Below are positions 16,690 through 47,621 of a stretch of DNA of 64,000 bases, one piece after another (position 1 is the stretch's first letter; each line of letters starts with the position of its first letter). The position numbers and the translations under genes are program-made. Under the pieces are notes generated by a model. The model worked only from the letters and a program-made list of their open reading frames with translations, was not told where the DNA came from and made no database searches. The stretch spans positions 338,501-402,500 of the forward strand of contig JADJXM010000002.1 of the NCBI GenBank assembly GCA_016715865.1, written 5' to 3'. The stretch is from Acidobacteriota bacterium. Lineage in GTDB: Bacteria > Acidobacteriota > Blastocatellia > RBC074.

Positions 16690-17624
<935 letters not shown>

Positions 17625-17653
17625 AATCGTCTTCTCCTTTGCATCTATTGGAT

Positions 17654-18547
17654 TCAGCTGGTGAATTTATATTTGCGCAGCCAGTCGGCGAGCAGTCCGG
17701 ACCAGGATTTGAGTGAATCATTATCCCGGGCCAGCCCGACGCCGTGGCGGCCTTTCTCATAGATATGCATTTCATATGGCACGCCGGCTTTGCGCAGCGC
17801 AGCGGCGAAGAGCAGGCTGTTTTCCAGCGGGACGGCTTTGTCGTCCTCAGTGTGAAAGAGGAAAGTCGGCGGAGTCCGCGCGTTGACCTGTTTTTCATTC
17901 GACATCAGCTCGATCAGCACAGGCGAGGGCGATTCGCCGAGCAGATTCCGGCGTGAACCGGCGTGTGTGAATGGATCGGTCATAGTGATGACAGGATAGC
18001 AGAGGATAGCCAGTGTCGGACGGCTGCTCAGACGGTCGATGCCGTCTCCAGTGTCGGATTGACCCTCATCCCAGTGAGTCGCTGCAGTCGATGCCAGATG
18101 GCCGCCGGCCGAAAAGCCCATGACGCCGACACGATTGATGTCGATTTTCCAGTCCTCGGCCTTTGACCGCGTGTATCGTATCGCCCGCAGCACATCCTTC
18201 ATCATTGAAGGATGCTTATATGTCGGACCGAGGCGATATTTCAGGACGACGGCGGTGATGCCGAGGCTGTTGAGCCAGACGGCGATGTCGTAACCTTCGT
18301 GTCGCGCCAGATTGCGATAACCTCCGCCGGGGCAGACGACGATCGCTGCGCCGGTCCTTGCCTCGGCCGGTGGCTGGTAGAGTTGTATGCTCGGTATATC
18401 TTCGGGCTTCGAGCCTTTGGCGCCGGGAGCGCCGTCAGGCCAGAGGGGAATTGGCGCGGGCTCGTTAGTAGTCTGGCTCAGGGTCGAGGTCGTAAACAGC
18501 AGCGACGAAATGAGAAATGCCATCCTCAGAATCTGTTTCATATTCAA
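17654..18547 (-). CDS. secreted alpha/beta-hydrolase, acetyl-xylan esterase-like
   Basis: A 297-residue esterase with a signal peptide (KQILRMAFLISSLLFTTSTLSQ). The oxyanion motif CPGGGYRNLARHEG, nucleophile serine in GFSAGGHLAS, acidic residue in HTEDDKAVP and histidine in KGRHGVGLA define the BD-FAE/XynB-like esterase group. These proteins often remove acetyl groups from plant polysaccharides. It is followed by the dienelactone hydrolase gene; upstream lies a REP-like pair. Polysaccharide deacetylation is a family-based inference. Confidence 0.84.
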   Translation of the reverse strand: MNMKQILRMAFLISSLLFTTSTLSQTTNEPAPIPLWPDGAPGAKGSKPEDIPSIQLYQPPAEARTGAAIVVCPGGGYRNLARHEGYDIAVWLNSLGITAVVLKYRLGPTYKHPSMMKDVLRAIRYTRSKAEDWKIDINRVGVMGFSAGGHLASTAATHWDEGQSDTGDGIDRLSSRPTLAILCYPVITMTDPFTHAGSRRNLLGESPSPVLIELMSNEKQVNARTPPTFLFHTEDDKAVPLENSLLFAAALRKAGVPYEMHIYEKGRHGVGLARDNDSLKSWSGLLADWLRKYKFTS

Positions 18548-18631
18548 GTTTGAGCGTTTGCGTCAGTGACGTATGGGAATCAAGGTGCAACGCTCAATTT
18601 ATGGCATATCTCACAGATTATGGCAATCATG

Positions 18632-18706
18632 GAGCGCCGATGGAGCGCCGACCTCCAGTCGGCATGAACTGCGGCATCAGTCATGCCGACCGGAGGACGG
18701 CGCTCC
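18632..18706. repeat. pair of inverted REP-like palindromes
   Basis: Two opposed copies of the GCGCCGACCTCC/GGTCGGC-type palindrome, at about 18634-18656 and 18682-18706, separated by 25 bases. They sit directly after the stop codon of the secretin-domain gene and upstream of the esterase gene. Confidence 0.85.
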
Positions 18707-18710
18707 GGTC

Positions 18711-19514
18711 CTACATTTTCGCCGTCAGAACCAGGATGACAGCTCTGTCTTTCAACGTCGCAGTTCCGACAACGATCTTTTCTCCGGTACGGACGTTAAG
18801 GGACGTTGTTATTTCCGCACTTCCAAACGCGTTACTGACCTGATCATTAGCGCCTGATATCTCGAAGTTGAACCTCCTTAGCCAGATAAGGTTTTGATCC
18901 TCGGGTGTGGAACCGATATTATCACAAAGCAGGCGATAATTGACGTATGCATCCATGCCAGGTACGGCCGCTTTCCCCCTGCTGATGATGACCCCGTTTC
19001 TTAGGTTAGTTCGCTGAACGATCGTTGTCAGCAGTTGAAAGCTCTTGTAATTGAGTGTGGCCTGCAATTGCGTGACGACATCCTTCAATATCTGCGGATA
19101 CTGGTTGCCGTCCGCTTCATTGCCTGACGCCAACAGTATGTGAACCGTAATATCTACATCCCTCGGAGCAGACCTGGCTGCGCGGGGAGGAAGCGGGGCA
19201 TCCAGTCGTTTGATCGCCTCTTCGATGGTCGCGATATTCTCAGGAAAATCGCGGACTGTGATGGTTTTCAACTCATTATTGCCATTAATGGTGGATCCCT
19301 TGAATCCGCTGGTCAAAGCTCTCAGAACCGGGATCAAGTCTTCAGGAGTCCTGTGTTTGAGTTCGAAGATTCCACCCTTGAAACCCGAAAAATCGACATA
19401 TTGCGATTCTGGTTTCGGCTGCTCCTTCTTCTGCTCCTGTTGAGCCAATGATGTGACTACGGTCAGCAAGAGTATTGCCGAGAATGATAACGCGTTGTAA
19501 AGAATCTTATTCAT
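18711..19514 (-). CDS. exported protein with a secretin N-terminal-like domain
   Basis: A 267-residue protein with a signal peptide (MNKILYNALSFSAILLLTVVTSLAQ). Residues about 45-110 (IFELKHRTPEDLIPVLRALTSGF, then TITVRDFPENIATIEEAIKRLDAP) match the short N0/N1-type domain of type II/III secretion and Tol-Pal-like secretins. The remaining part, with IISRGKAAVPGMDAYVNYRL, is unfamiliar, and there is no secretin pore domain. AGGAG precedes the ATG at 19514. It is the third gene after an ECF sigma factor and its anti-sigma factor, so it is probably controlled by them. Function unknown. Confidence 0.72.
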   Translation of the reverse strand: MNKILYNALSFSAILLLTVVTSLAQQEQKKEQPKPESQYVDFSGFKGGIFELKHRTPEDLIPVLRALTSGFKGSTINGNNELKTITVRDFPENIATIEEAIKRLDAPLPPRAARSAPRDVDITVHILLASGNEADGNQYPQILKDVVTQLQATLNYKSFQLLTTIVQRTNLRNGVIISRGKAAVPGMDAYVNYRLLCDNIGSTPEDQNLIWLRRFNFEISGANDQVSNAFGSAEITTSLNVRTGEKIVVGTATLKDRAVILVLTAKM

Positions 19515-19548
19515 AATTTCTCCTGAATTAAAAGCTTCGTACCTGGTG

Positions 19549-20178
<630 letters not shown>

Positions 20179-20221
20179 ATTGGCCTCTTCATTAAGTGTT
20201 TGACCGGGCGCTCGCTGACGC

Positions 20222-20845
20222 TCACGTTAGGAATCGGGCTCTGAAAGCCCGGATCTTTGACCGCGCTGAGCTGATCTGTGATCGGACAGTTGTCGGACTA
20301 GATCCGAGCAACTCAGCCACTTCACCTGTGGCCAATCCTTCCAGGTCCCGCAGGACTATCGCCTGCCGCTCTTTTTCAGTCAGAGTCAATAACGCTTTTG
20401 CAAGTAACTTCCTTTCCTGAGCAAGAATTGCAGCGCTCTCGGTCTTGTCTGAGCTGACCGGTTCGTTCAATCGCCCCGATTCAAACGCCTCATCGAGCGA
20501 TGATGTGTCTATTCGTGACCGTTTTCTGGCCTGATCGCGGCATACATTGACGACTATGCGGTAGAGCCAAGCCGAAAATTCATAAGATGGATCGTATTTA
20601 TGAAGATGACGGTAGACGCGCATGAAAGATTCCTGTGCGGCATCGAGGGCATCCTCGCGATTGCCGAGCAGTCGCCAGGCGAGAGACACGACACGGTTCT
20701 GGTGCTCGATCATCATTCTATCGAAAGCCTGCCGGTCGCCCGCCTGAGCCCTGGCGATCAGGCGGGCCATCGTGAGCGAGCCCTGAGTCGCCTCATTTTC
20801 ACCGCGGGTTTGGTCCATCATCAGTGTGACGTCGATCACTCTCAT
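20222..20845 (-). CDS. ECF-type RNA polymerase sigma factor
   Basis: A 207-residue sigma-70 family factor. Region 2 is visible as DALDAAQESFMRVYRHLHKYDPSYEFSAWLYRIVVN with the usual conserved aromatics, and region 4 as LTEKERQAIVLRDLEGLATGEVAELLGSSPTTVRSQISSARSKIR, a helix-turn-helix that reads -35 elements. The protein lacks region 3, as expected for the extracytoplasmic function class. The exact start is uncertain because in-frame ATGs also occur at residues 9, 10 and 26. Downstream are its likely anti-sigma factor and an exported secretin-domain protein. The gap before the anti-sigma gene holds a short CGCTCGCTGACGCTC repeat. Confidence 0.9.
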   Translation of the reverse strand: MRVIDVTLMMDQTRGENEATQGSLTMARLIARAQAGDRQAFDRMMIEHQNRVVSLAWRLLGNREDALDAAQESFMRVYRHLHKYDPSYEFSAWLYRIVVNVCRDQARKRSRIDTSSLDEAFESGRLNEPVSSDKTESAAILAQERKLLAKALLTLTEKERQAIVLRDLEGLATGEVAELLGSSPTTVRSQISSARSKIRAFRARFLT

Positions 20846-20921
20846 CTTCCTTTTGCCCGGCCAGCTTTGTTCTCACCTTGATATACTCCATCTATGGTGA
20901 AAACGTTGAAAAGAATTTTAC

Positions 20922-20947
20922 TCGGAACGCCGACCTCCGGTCGGCAT
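20922..20947. repeat. REP-like palindrome (single copy)
   Basis: One copy of the window's palindromic element (GCCGACCTCCGGTCGGC core) abuts the stop codon of the uracil-DNA glycosylase gene. It is the fifth copy seen here and the only one without a visible inverted partner. Confidence 0.82.
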
Positions 20948-20948
20948 G

Positions 20949-21551
20949 TCAGCATAATCCCAAATTTTCAATTGCCCTCAACAGCATCCGGTAATCCCGT
21001 TTCTGCTGGTCCAGATTGCGCACTGTGATAATGACCTGCGGACTGGGATGATAAAGAGGGACGAGCAGGCGGCCATTCCACTCAAGGATTCGAGCGGCGT
21101 GGTCGCGCAGCGTGAAAGTGTGGGCTTCGATCAGGCGGATGGCATCGAGTGCGACTGCGCCGAGCGTGGCTATGACTGGCGGATCGATCAGTTCGATCTG
21201 CCGTTGCAGGAAAGACGAACAGTTGCGGATCTCCGATCGAGTCGGCCTGTCATTGGCGCCGCCTGGCTTTCGTGGACTGCACAGGACGCTATTGGTAATG
21301 AATATCTGGTTTCGTGCCAGGCCGATTGAATCCAGCAGTGCCTCGAAATTGTTGCCTGAGATATCTCCGTGAAATGGAATGCGAGTCCGGTCGGCGCCGT
21401 TGCGACCGGGCGCCTCGGCAATGAACATGGCTTTCGGAGTAATCGTTCCATTGAGCGGGCCCAGAACCGCCTGCCGATCCCTCATCCGTTCGCAGATCGA
21501 ACATTGAGCGGCTTCAACGACCACCAGTTCGAAGGCTTTGGTTTTACTCAT
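20949..21551 (-). CDS. uracil-DNA glycosylase family protein (family 4/5-like, Fe-S)
   Basis: A 200-residue member of the bacterial/archaeal 4Fe-4S uracil-DNA glycosylases. Cysteines for the cluster are C17 and C20 in CSICERM and two later ones (around CSPRK and NCSSF). The active-site motif AEAPGRNGADR and the late loop LYHPSP are both present. These enzymes remove uracil from DNA in base excision repair. The N-terminal motif differs slightly from the canonical GEAPG of family 4, so family 5 or a related branch is possible. It sits upstream of the sigma operon on the same strand, with about 100 bases between. Confidence 0.84.
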   Translation of the reverse strand: MSKTKAFELVVVEAAQCSICERMRDRQAVLGPLNGTITPKAMFIAEAPGRNGADRTRIPFHGDISGNNFEALLDSIGLARNQIFITNSVLCSPRKPGGANDRPTRSEIRNCSSFLQRQIELIDPPVIATLGAVALDAIRLIEAHTFTLRDHAARILEWNGRLLVPLYHPSPQVIITVRNLDQQKRDYRMLLRAIENLGLC

Positions 21552-21680
21552 GCGTTTCGAGGCTACAATGTCGCCATTAAAAAATGCAAGGTTGAGCTGA
21601 AAGCGAAAGAAAAGTAGAATGCCATTTAATTCGGACGTCCCCCAACCGGTAAACTGATCGGCAATTCAGAGGTGATGCTG

Positions 21681-22070
21681 ATGATGAAGGACGATTCAAA
21701 TCTTCAAGGAGCAGGCGGAACGCCGGGCGGCATAGGCGAATTCGTTGCGGGTCTGGGAATGGCGGCAGTCGGCGCTTACCTGCTGACCAGCAATGTTACC
21801 GTATCAAGTGGATACTGGTATGTCTGGGGCTACAACGCTTTCGGCCTGACGCTCTTCCCATTGCTGATTGGTATTGGACTTCTGTTCTTCAACGGACGTT
21901 CAGGGCCGGGATGGGCCCTGGTGGTGCTCGGCACGCTGATCATCTTTGCCGGTATCCTGGCCAACCTGGATATCTATTTTCGACCGACCAGCCTCTACAA
22001 TACGATAATTATGCTCGTTTTGCTGGCGGGCGGAATCGGACTGGTCGCGCGATCGCTCAAATCTCATTGA
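21681..22070 (+). CDS. small polytopic membrane protein of unknown function
   Basis: A protein of about 129 residues with a glycine-rich N-terminus and four predicted membrane segments: around FVAGLGMAAVGAYLLTS, AFGLTLFPLLIGIGLLFF, GWALVVLGTLIIFAGIL and TIIMLVLLAGGIGLVA. The last ends in a basic tail (ARSLKSH). No enzymatic motif is seen. ATGs at 21675, 21681 and 21684 are all possible, and AGAGG upstream suits 21681 best. It is 23 bases ahead of an ABC exporter pair and may be part of that transcript. Confidence 0.72.
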   Translation: MMKDDSNLQGAGGTPGGIGEFVAGLGMAAVGAYLLTSNVTVSSGYWYVWGYNAFGLTLFPLLIGIGLLFFNGRSGPGWALVVLGTLIIFAGILANLDIYFRPTSLYNTIIMLVLLAGGIGLVARSLKSH

Positions 22071-22093
22071 TATTTTGAAATTGCTGGATTGAA

Positions 22094-23863
<1,770 letters not shown>

Positions 23864-23869
23864 TTAAAT

Positions 23870-25705
23870 ATGGCTGGAAGTCATCACGAAGAAGAACAAC
23901 TGGGCAAACTATACGACGCCAGGGCAGCCCGCCGGCTGATTCGTTATCTTGGGCCATATCGCCGCCTGGTCGTAATCGCCCTGGGTCTGACGATCGGGCT
24001 CAACCTGGTGCGTCAGATCGGTCCCTTGCTGACGAAATGGGCGATCGACTGGTATGTCAAACCGGCCTCCGATGGCGTGCTTGAAAAGACGACGGCATTC
24101 AATGGCGTGCTTATGATCGCCGGCGCCTATGTCGGATCACTCGTCTTCATTTTGATTATCGGATATTTTCAGGATGTGCTTCTCAATACGATCGGCCAGC
24201 GCGTCATGTATGACCTGCGCGAAGAGATATTCGGCAAGCTGCAATCGATCGAGGTCTCATTCTTCGATGCAAATCCGGTTGGCAGATTGATTACCCGGTT
24301 GACGACGGATGTCGATTCGCTCAATGAACTTTTCACTTCAGGACTTGTCGAGGTGCTTGGAGACATCGTTCTCATCGCCGGTGCGCTGGGGATGATGTTC
24401 TATTTTAACTGGAAACTGGCGATCGTCTCGCTGCTGGTCGTGCCGTTGCTGATCGCTGTGACGTCATGGTTTCGGCGCGGAGCGCGTGAAGGCTTCCGGC
24501 GTGTTCGCACGAAGATCGCCCGCCTGAACGCCTTCACCCAGGAACATATCTCGGGCGCGCAGACCGTTCAGCTCTTCAACCGTGAAGAGAAGGCAATGGC
24601 CGAGTTTTCACGGATCAATACCGACCATCGACAGGCCAACATAGACACTATCTTCTATTATGCCGTCTTCTACCCGCTGGTTAATTTGATCTCCGCTGTC
24701 GGCATCGCCGCCATCGTCTGGTATGGTGGGGGGCAGGTCATTCAGAATGCAATCACCATCGGGACACTGGTCGCATTTCTACAGTACACCCAGCGTCTAT
24801 GGCAGCCGATTCAGGATATAAGTGATAAATACAACGTCTTCCAGGCGGCCGTCGTGGCCAGCGAGCGTGTCTTCCGCCTGCTCGACACCCCGGACGGGAT
24901 CCAGTCGCCCGCCTCCGCATGGCAGCCCGAGCACGGAGCCCGTGCGCGTGGCCATATCGAATTCCGCAATGTCTGGTTCGCTTATAAGGACGAAGACTGG
25001 GTGCTCAAGGATGTCTCGTTTACGGTCGATCCCGGTGAATCGGTCGCTCTGGTCGGCCATACCGGATCCGGCAAAACGACAATAACCAACCTGCTCATGA
25101 GGTTTTACGACATTCAACGCGGCCAGATCCTGCTCGACGGGGTCGATATCAGGCAATGGGACCTGACCAGACTCCGCGAGAACTTCGCGATTGTCCTGCA
25201 GGATATTTTTCTTTTTTCAGGAGATATCGCGGGAAATATCAGGCTGGGCAACCGGATAACCGAAGATCGCGTCGAATGGGCTGCCCGTGAGGTTCATGCC
25301 GACGGGTTTATTGACAAATTGCCTGAACGATTTGCAACGAAGGTGCGCGAACGCGGGGCCGGTTTCTCGGTCGGTCAGAAACAGTTGATCTCTTTTGCAA
25401 GGGCTCTGGCCTTCGATCCGCGCATCCTGGTGCTCGATGAAGCGACTTCGAGTATTGATACCGAAACCGAACAGCTTATCCAACAGGCGATCGAACGCGT
25501 CATGGTCGACCGAACCTCGATTATCATCGCTCATCGTCTCTCGACCATACAGCGTGTCGATAAGATTATCGTCCTCCATAAGGGCGAAATTCGCGAAATG
25601 GGTGATCATCAGTCGCTCATCGCTCAACGCGGCATCTACCATAAACTGTATCAGCTCCAATACAGAGAACAAAAAGACCTTTTACGCGGAACATTTTCGG
25701 ATTAA
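23870..25705 (+). CDS. ABC exporter half-transporter (membrane domain plus ATPase), catalytic partner
   Basis: A 611-residue half-transporter with the same layout as its upstream partner. Walker A is GHTGSGKTT, Walker B is LVLDEATSSID with the catalytic glutamate in place, and the signature motif is altered to FSVGQKQ. Combined with the upstream protein this gives one competent ATP site (this Walker B with the partner's LSGGQ) and one degenerate site. That complementarity is strong evidence that the two form a heterodimer. The gene ends the plus-strand run before the tRNA. Confidence 0.92.
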   Translation: MAGSHHEEEQLGKLYDARAARRLIRYLGPYRRLVVIALGLTIGLNLVRQIGPLLTKWAIDWYVKPASDGVLEKTTAFNGVLMIAGAYVGSLVFILIIGYFQDVLLNTIGQRVMYDLREEIFGKLQSIEVSFFDANPVGRLITRLTTDVDSLNELFTSGLVEVLGDIVLIAGALGMMFYFNWKLAIVSLLVVPLLIAVTSWFRRGAREGFRRVRTKIARLNAFTQEHISGAQTVQLFNREEKAMAEFSRINTDHRQANIDTIFYYAVFYPLVNLISAVGIAAIVWYGGGQVIQNAITIGTLVAFLQYTQRLWQPIQDISDKYNVFQAAVVASERVFRLLDTPDGIQSPASAWQPEHGARARGHIEFRNVWFAYKDEDWVLKDVSFTVDPGESVALVGHTGSGKTTITNLLMRFYDIQRGQILLDGVDIRQWDLTRLRENFAIVLQDIFLFSGDIAGNIRLGNRITEDRVEWAAREVHADGFIDKLPERFATKVRERGAGFSVGQKQLISFARALAFDPRILVLDEATSSIDTETEQLIQQAIERVMVDRTSIIIAHRLSTIQRVDKIIVLHKGEIREMGDHQSLIAQRGIYHKLYQLQYREQKDLLRGTFSD

Positions 25706-25823
25706 TCCTCCGATTGACTATAATATAGTATCTGTTATTTATTTTCAGGCGGTTATCGTGACGGTCGAATCGTGGGAAACGTCAGGCAGTCACAAAAAGT
25801 CATGGTTTTTTTCCGGCAATTAA

Positions 25824-25867
<44 letters not shown>

Positions 25868-25892
25868 TGACGCCATAACGCGATAAATAATC

Positions 25893-25931
<39 letters not shown>

Positions 25932-25932
25932 A

Positions 25933-26033
<101 letters not shown>

Positions 26034-26259
26034 TCAAAACGTACAGTATAGTACGGATGCTGCCCCACAAAGAGGCTTCCCCTGACCTGTACCCGTTGAT
26101 CGGGTCTGAATTAATATTCTCGGATTAGTATCTGACACAATGCCTCATACTCAACTGCACACATACAGATTGAAACATCGTAATTGGTATGAATAAACTG
26201 CCGTCTCGGTGTTGTAGCCTCGGTATTGAGTGTGCCCCGATAACATAAAAGGAGCTGTG

Positions 26260-26294
<35 letters not shown>

Positions 26295-26303
26295 TTTTTA
26301 CAC

Positions 26304-30605
<4,302 letters not shown>

Positions 30606-30609
<4 letters not shown>

Positions 30610-30628
30610 AAAGTAAAAAGTAAAAAGA
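30606..30628. repeat. heptad array at the stop codon of copy 1
   Basis: AAAGTAG/AAAGTAA-type units beginning in the stop codon (ATC AAA TAG AAAG). The same junction occurs at the end of copy 2 with a longer array. Confidence 0.8.
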
Positions 30629-30642
30629 ATTGCTGATTCGAC

Positions 30643-30682
30643 TACCCGGAACAGGCTTCGGCTTCTTCCGGGTATTTTTTTT
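30643..30682 (+). terminator. rho-independent terminator after copy 1
   Basis: A nine-base stem TACCCGGAA/TTCCGGGTA with a 14-base loop, followed by a run of eight T residues ending at 30682. It lies 34 bases after the stop codon of the upstream NHL/IPT gene and ahead of the second copy. Confidence 0.85.
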
Positions 30683-30809
30683 CTGATTAATCTTTCGATT
30701 GATAGTAATATGCCTGTACTCTTTCTCGGTCTTGCCCCGCCCAGGATGAAATATTATCGTGAAAATATAGTCTGAGCAGTAAAACTCAAACGAAACATCG
30801 AATAAGTAA

Positions 30810-35972
<5,163 letters not shown>

Positions 35973-35990
35973 CTTATATGATACTGAAAT

Positions 35991-38504
<2,514 letters not shown>

Positions 38505-38651
38505 TTTTGTAATATTAAAAATTAATGCACCTTACAACCTTGAGTGCCTAATCTCCCTCAAAACCACGTCTAATCAGCTTTTTCATAGATGAACCGATAT
38601 TGAACAGGACGATCCCTGTCTGGAGTTCACGATTATGTATGGCTTGCTGAT

Positions 38652-38675
38652 GAGTAGAAAGTAGAAAGTAGAAAG
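38652..38675. repeat. AAAGTAG heptad array directly before a start codon
   Basis: Three tandem GTAGAAA units ending in GAAAG immediately before the ATG at 38676 of the large secreted protein. Here the array lies at a gene's 5' end, unlike most other copies. Confidence 0.82.
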
Positions 38676-44676
<6,001 letters not shown>

Positions 44677-44685
44677 CGTAGAATT

Positions 44686-45579
44686 CTAGACCATGACGCG
44701 CAGCGCGGAAGGCAGCGCTTCGAGGCTTTCGCATTGCACGGTCATGACTTCACCATCGACCATGATGTCGATCGGCTGATCGAAATCAAGATCGACCCTG
44801 CGAGCGCGCCCCTGCCAGACAAGCGGATGACCTACGTGAGACCCGTCATAACATTTCGGAAAATTTCTGATGAAATCGAATCGGTTTGACGACCATTCGA
44901 CGATTTCAATCTGTCCGTCCGATGCGTCTGCATTCGGGGCCAGCATCATATTGCCGCCTGTGAATTTGCTGTTGTTGAAGATGAGCAGCGCAGTTGATGG
45001 TGTGGTCATGTCCTTCAATCCGTCCAGTCTCAGGTGAAAGACTCGTTTGTGAAACTGCGCCAGGCAGAGCACGACGGCCAGTCCATAGCTTGCCGGTCCG
45101 AGCAGCTTGAACTTTCCGGCAAGAGTGCAGACATCCGCGACGAAACCGAGGCTCAGAATGTTGATGTAATAGACAATTCCATCCCTGTGTTTCAGTCTGA
45201 TTACGTCACAAGGGCGAGTGCGGCCCTCGATGATCGCGCGCGATGCGAATTCGACTCCCTGATCAGTGAAATCGCGCAGGAATGAATTGCCGGTACCGAG
45301 AGGCAAAAAACCCAGAGTCGGCGTTTCGCGATCTTCCCAAGCCTGGGGGAAAAGTCCGTTGACGATTTCAAAGGACGTTCCGTCTCCGCCGACGGCGATG
45401 AAACTGCGATAACCGTCACGATAGGCGTTGCGTGCGATTTCAGTCGCATGACCGGCGTGCGACGTTTCGACGACATCGAACTCGATCCGGCCGGCACGGA
45501 GCTTATCGAGAGCCGGTCCGAGCAGCTTCGCGCATTTTCCGAATCCGGCGGCCGGATTGACGATGGCGAGTGTCTTCAT
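44686..45579 (-). CDS. diacylglycerol/lipid kinase family protein (YegS-like)
   Basis: A 297-residue kinase of the DAGK catalytic family: AIVNPAAG at the N-terminus, VGGDGTSFEIVNGL for nucleotide binding, and FLPLGTGNSFLRDF. These enzymes phosphorylate diacylglycerol, sphingoid bases or similar lipid alcohols. Its ATG overlaps the stop of the upstream AMP-ligase gene (ATGA), so the two are translationally coupled. In this cluster it could phosphorylate a diacyl- or alkylacylglycerol intermediate, which is inference. Confidence 0.9.
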   Translation of the reverse strand: MKTLAIVNPAAGFGKCAKLLGPALDKLRAGRIEFDVVETSHAGHATEIARNAYRDGYRSFIAVGGDGTSFEIVNGLFPQAWEDRETPTLGFLPLGTGNSFLRDFTDQGVEFASRAIIEGRTRPCDVIRLKHRDGIVYYINILSLGFVADVCTLAGKFKLLGPASYGLAVVLCLAQFHKRVFHLRLDGLKDMTTPSTALLIFNNSKFTGGNMMLAPNADASDGQIEIVEWSSNRFDFIRNFPKCYDGSHVGHPLVWQGRARRVDLDFDQPIDIMVDGEVMTVQCESLEALPSALRVMV

Positions 45580-47318
45580 AGTTCCTTGAGCGATTCCTGC
45601 CGGTCGAAACGCGCACGAATCTGTTCAGCCAGAACGATGCGCTTGATCTTCATCGATGCGGTGCGAGGGAATTCTTCATCCCAAATAACATAACCGCTGA
45701 TGCGTTTGAAATTGAGCAGGCGGTTGTTGCGGCTGATAAGATCCTGTTTCAGCGTTTCGTCAAATACTTTTTCATCATCGAGATGCAGGACGATGATCAG
45801 TTTTTCACCCAGCATCGATCGCTCGGGCCAGATGTAATTGGCCGCGAAGACGCAGAATTCCTTGACCGGCAGGCCTTCGAAAGCGCTTTCGATGTCTTCG
45901 GGATAGACGTTCTTGCCCTCTTCAGTGACGATCATGTTCTTGACGCGACCGAAAAGTTGCAAGTGTCCCATCGAATCAAAGCGTCCCAGATCGCCAGTCA
46001 TGAGCCAGCCGTCGACGATGGTCTCAGCCGTCAGTTCAGGGTCGTCGAGATAGTTCGACATGATCGTCCGACTGTGCGCGGCGACCTGACCGATGCCGTC
46101 GGGATCGGGGTTGAGAATCTTCAGTTCCACTCCCGGGAGCGGCCTGCCAACGGTGTCGGCGCGAAACGGCTTGAAATCATTGAGCGTCAGGGCAGTCCCG
46201 GCTTCAGTCAGACCGTAACCGTTGCCGACCTGTATCCCCAGATCATAAAAGAACTGAAGCATTCCCGGGTCGCTGAAGGCCCCGCCGGTGAAGATCGCGC
46301 GCAATTCTCCGCCGAAACCTTCGTGGACCTGTTTGAGCAGCTTGCGGCTCAGGTCGAGGTTCGGCTGACTCTTCGTCATTGCTTTGTTTATAGCTCGCAG
46401 CAGGTTGAAGACGAACCGTTTGACTGGCGGCAGCTCATCGAAACGCGCCTGCAGGCCGGCCTGAAGGTTCTTGAGAATCAGCGGAACCAGCGCGACATAG
46501 GTGATCTTGTATCGTGAGAACGATTCGCGGACGAACTCCGGCCGCAGCGTGCGCAGGTGCACGACGGTTGCCCCGCAGACGAATGGCCCGATGAATCCGA
46601 CCATGAAATCTATCGCGTGATTGGACGGCAGGATGCTCAGGTACCGGACTCCCGGCCAGAACGGATAGAGCGCCGTCAGCGACGCGCACTGTTCCAGATA
46701 GTTGTCATGTGTCATGACGCACCCCTTGGGGCGTCCGCCCGTGCCGGAGGAATAGACGATGCATGCCCAGTCGCTGCGCTTGCGCGGAATGAAGACGGGC
46801 TCATTTGCGCTCCGGGCTTCATCCCACGGGATAGCTCCCTGCATCTCGGCATTCTTTGGCGCATCAGTCACGATGACCGTTCCTATCGACAGATCCGGGA
46901 ATCCGTCGCACTGCGTGATCGCACGCCAGATGTGATATTCGGTGATCAGAACTTCTGCGTGGCAGTGTTTGAGGTGCGCCAATTGTTCGGCGGCGGTCAG
47001 CTTGTAATCGAGCGGTACCAGGACGCCGCCTGAATAGAATACCGCATAAGCCGAGACCGGCCATCTGGACTGATTGGTCATGATGATCGCAGCGCGTGAT
47101 CCGGCCCTGAAGCCGCGATCCTGCATAAAACCAGCCAGCCTCATCGACATATCATTGTACTGCCTGAAGGTCAGCCGGTGATTCTCGCGTTCGCGATCGG
47201 CTTCGATGAGGCAGGTCTCGCCGGCAAACTTATCGACGGCTTCGCGCAGGGCCGAACCCAGGGACTCCTGCCTGCCGAGGTCGATCATGACGACTTGGGA
47301 ATGGGGATCATTTGCCAT
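45576..47318 (-). CDS. acyl-AMP/acyl-CoA ligase (ANL superfamily)
   Basis: A 580-residue AMP-forming ligase. VYSSGTGGRPKGC is the P-loop (with Thr-Gly-Gly-Arg), GYGLTEAGTA and MTGDLGRFDSMGHL follow, and the C-terminal domain has KNMIVTEEGKNVYPEDIES and PRTASMKIKR with the catalytic lysine. It starts eight bases after the stop of the stand-alone acyl carrier protein gene, which suggests that it loads this carrier (an acyl-ACP ligase) and does not make free acyl-CoA. That inference rests on context only. Confidence 0.87.
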   Translation of the reverse strand: MANDPHSQVVMIDLGRQESLGSALREAVDKFAGETCLIEADRERENHRLTFRQYNDMSMRLAGFMQDRGFRAGSRAAIIMTNQSRWPVSAYAVFYSGGVLVPLDYKLTAAEQLAHLKHCHAEVLITEYHIWRAITQCDGFPDLSIGTVIVTDAPKNAEMQGAIPWDEARSANEPVFIPRKRSDWACIVYSSGTGGRPKGCVMTHDNYLEQCASLTALYPFWPGVRYLSILPSNHAIDFMVGFIGPFVCGATVVHLRTLRPEFVRESFSRYKITYVALVPLILKNLQAGLQARFDELPPVKRFVFNLLRAINKAMTKSQPNLDLSRKLLKQVHEGFGGELRAIFTGGAFSDPGMLQFFYDLGIQVGNGYGLTEAGTALTLNDFKPFRADTVGRPLPGVELKILNPDPDGIGQVAAHSRTIMSNYLDDPELTAETIVDGWLMTGDLGRFDSMGHLQLFGRVKNMIVTEEGKNVYPEDIESAFEGLPVKEFCVFAANYIWPERSMLGEKLIIVLHLDDEKVFDETLKQDLISRNNRLLNFKRISGYVIWDEEFPRTASMKIKRIVLAEQIRARFDRQESLKEL

Positions 47319-47326
47319 TCGATCTT

Positions 47327-47569
47327 CTAAAGACGTGACTGTATCCTTTCAGCAAGTGTCTGGAAATCCGAGACGCCCTGAACTTCGTAATCGGGCAGCT
47401 CGACATTGAAGTGGTTCTCGAGACGAGTCAGCAGTTCGAGCGCCTGCAGGCTGTCGATGCCGAGGCTTTTGAAGAAATCTTCCTGAGGCGAAAGATTCTC
47501 GCGATCGACTTTGAAATGGGTCGAAGCAAGCGTCAGTATTTCACCGGTAATGTCATCAATTGTTCGCAT
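47327..47569 (-). CDS. acyl carrier protein
   Basis: An 80-residue acidic protein with the phosphopantetheine serine at S40 in LGIDSLQALEL and the usual four-helix pattern. The sequence is unlike the highly conserved primary fatty-acid synthase AcpP, so this is probably a dedicated carrier for the cluster. It lies between the KAS III gene upstream and an AMP-ligase gene immediately downstream. Confidence 0.92.
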   Translation of the reverse strand: MRTIDDITGEILTLASTHFKVDRENLSPQEDFFKSLGIDSLQALELLTRLENHFNVELPDYEVQGVSDFQTLAERIQSRL

Positions 47570-47621
47570 TTTCCTTTGCTCAGTCCTTTAAGAGATGCCT
47601 GATAAATACAGGAAATTCAGC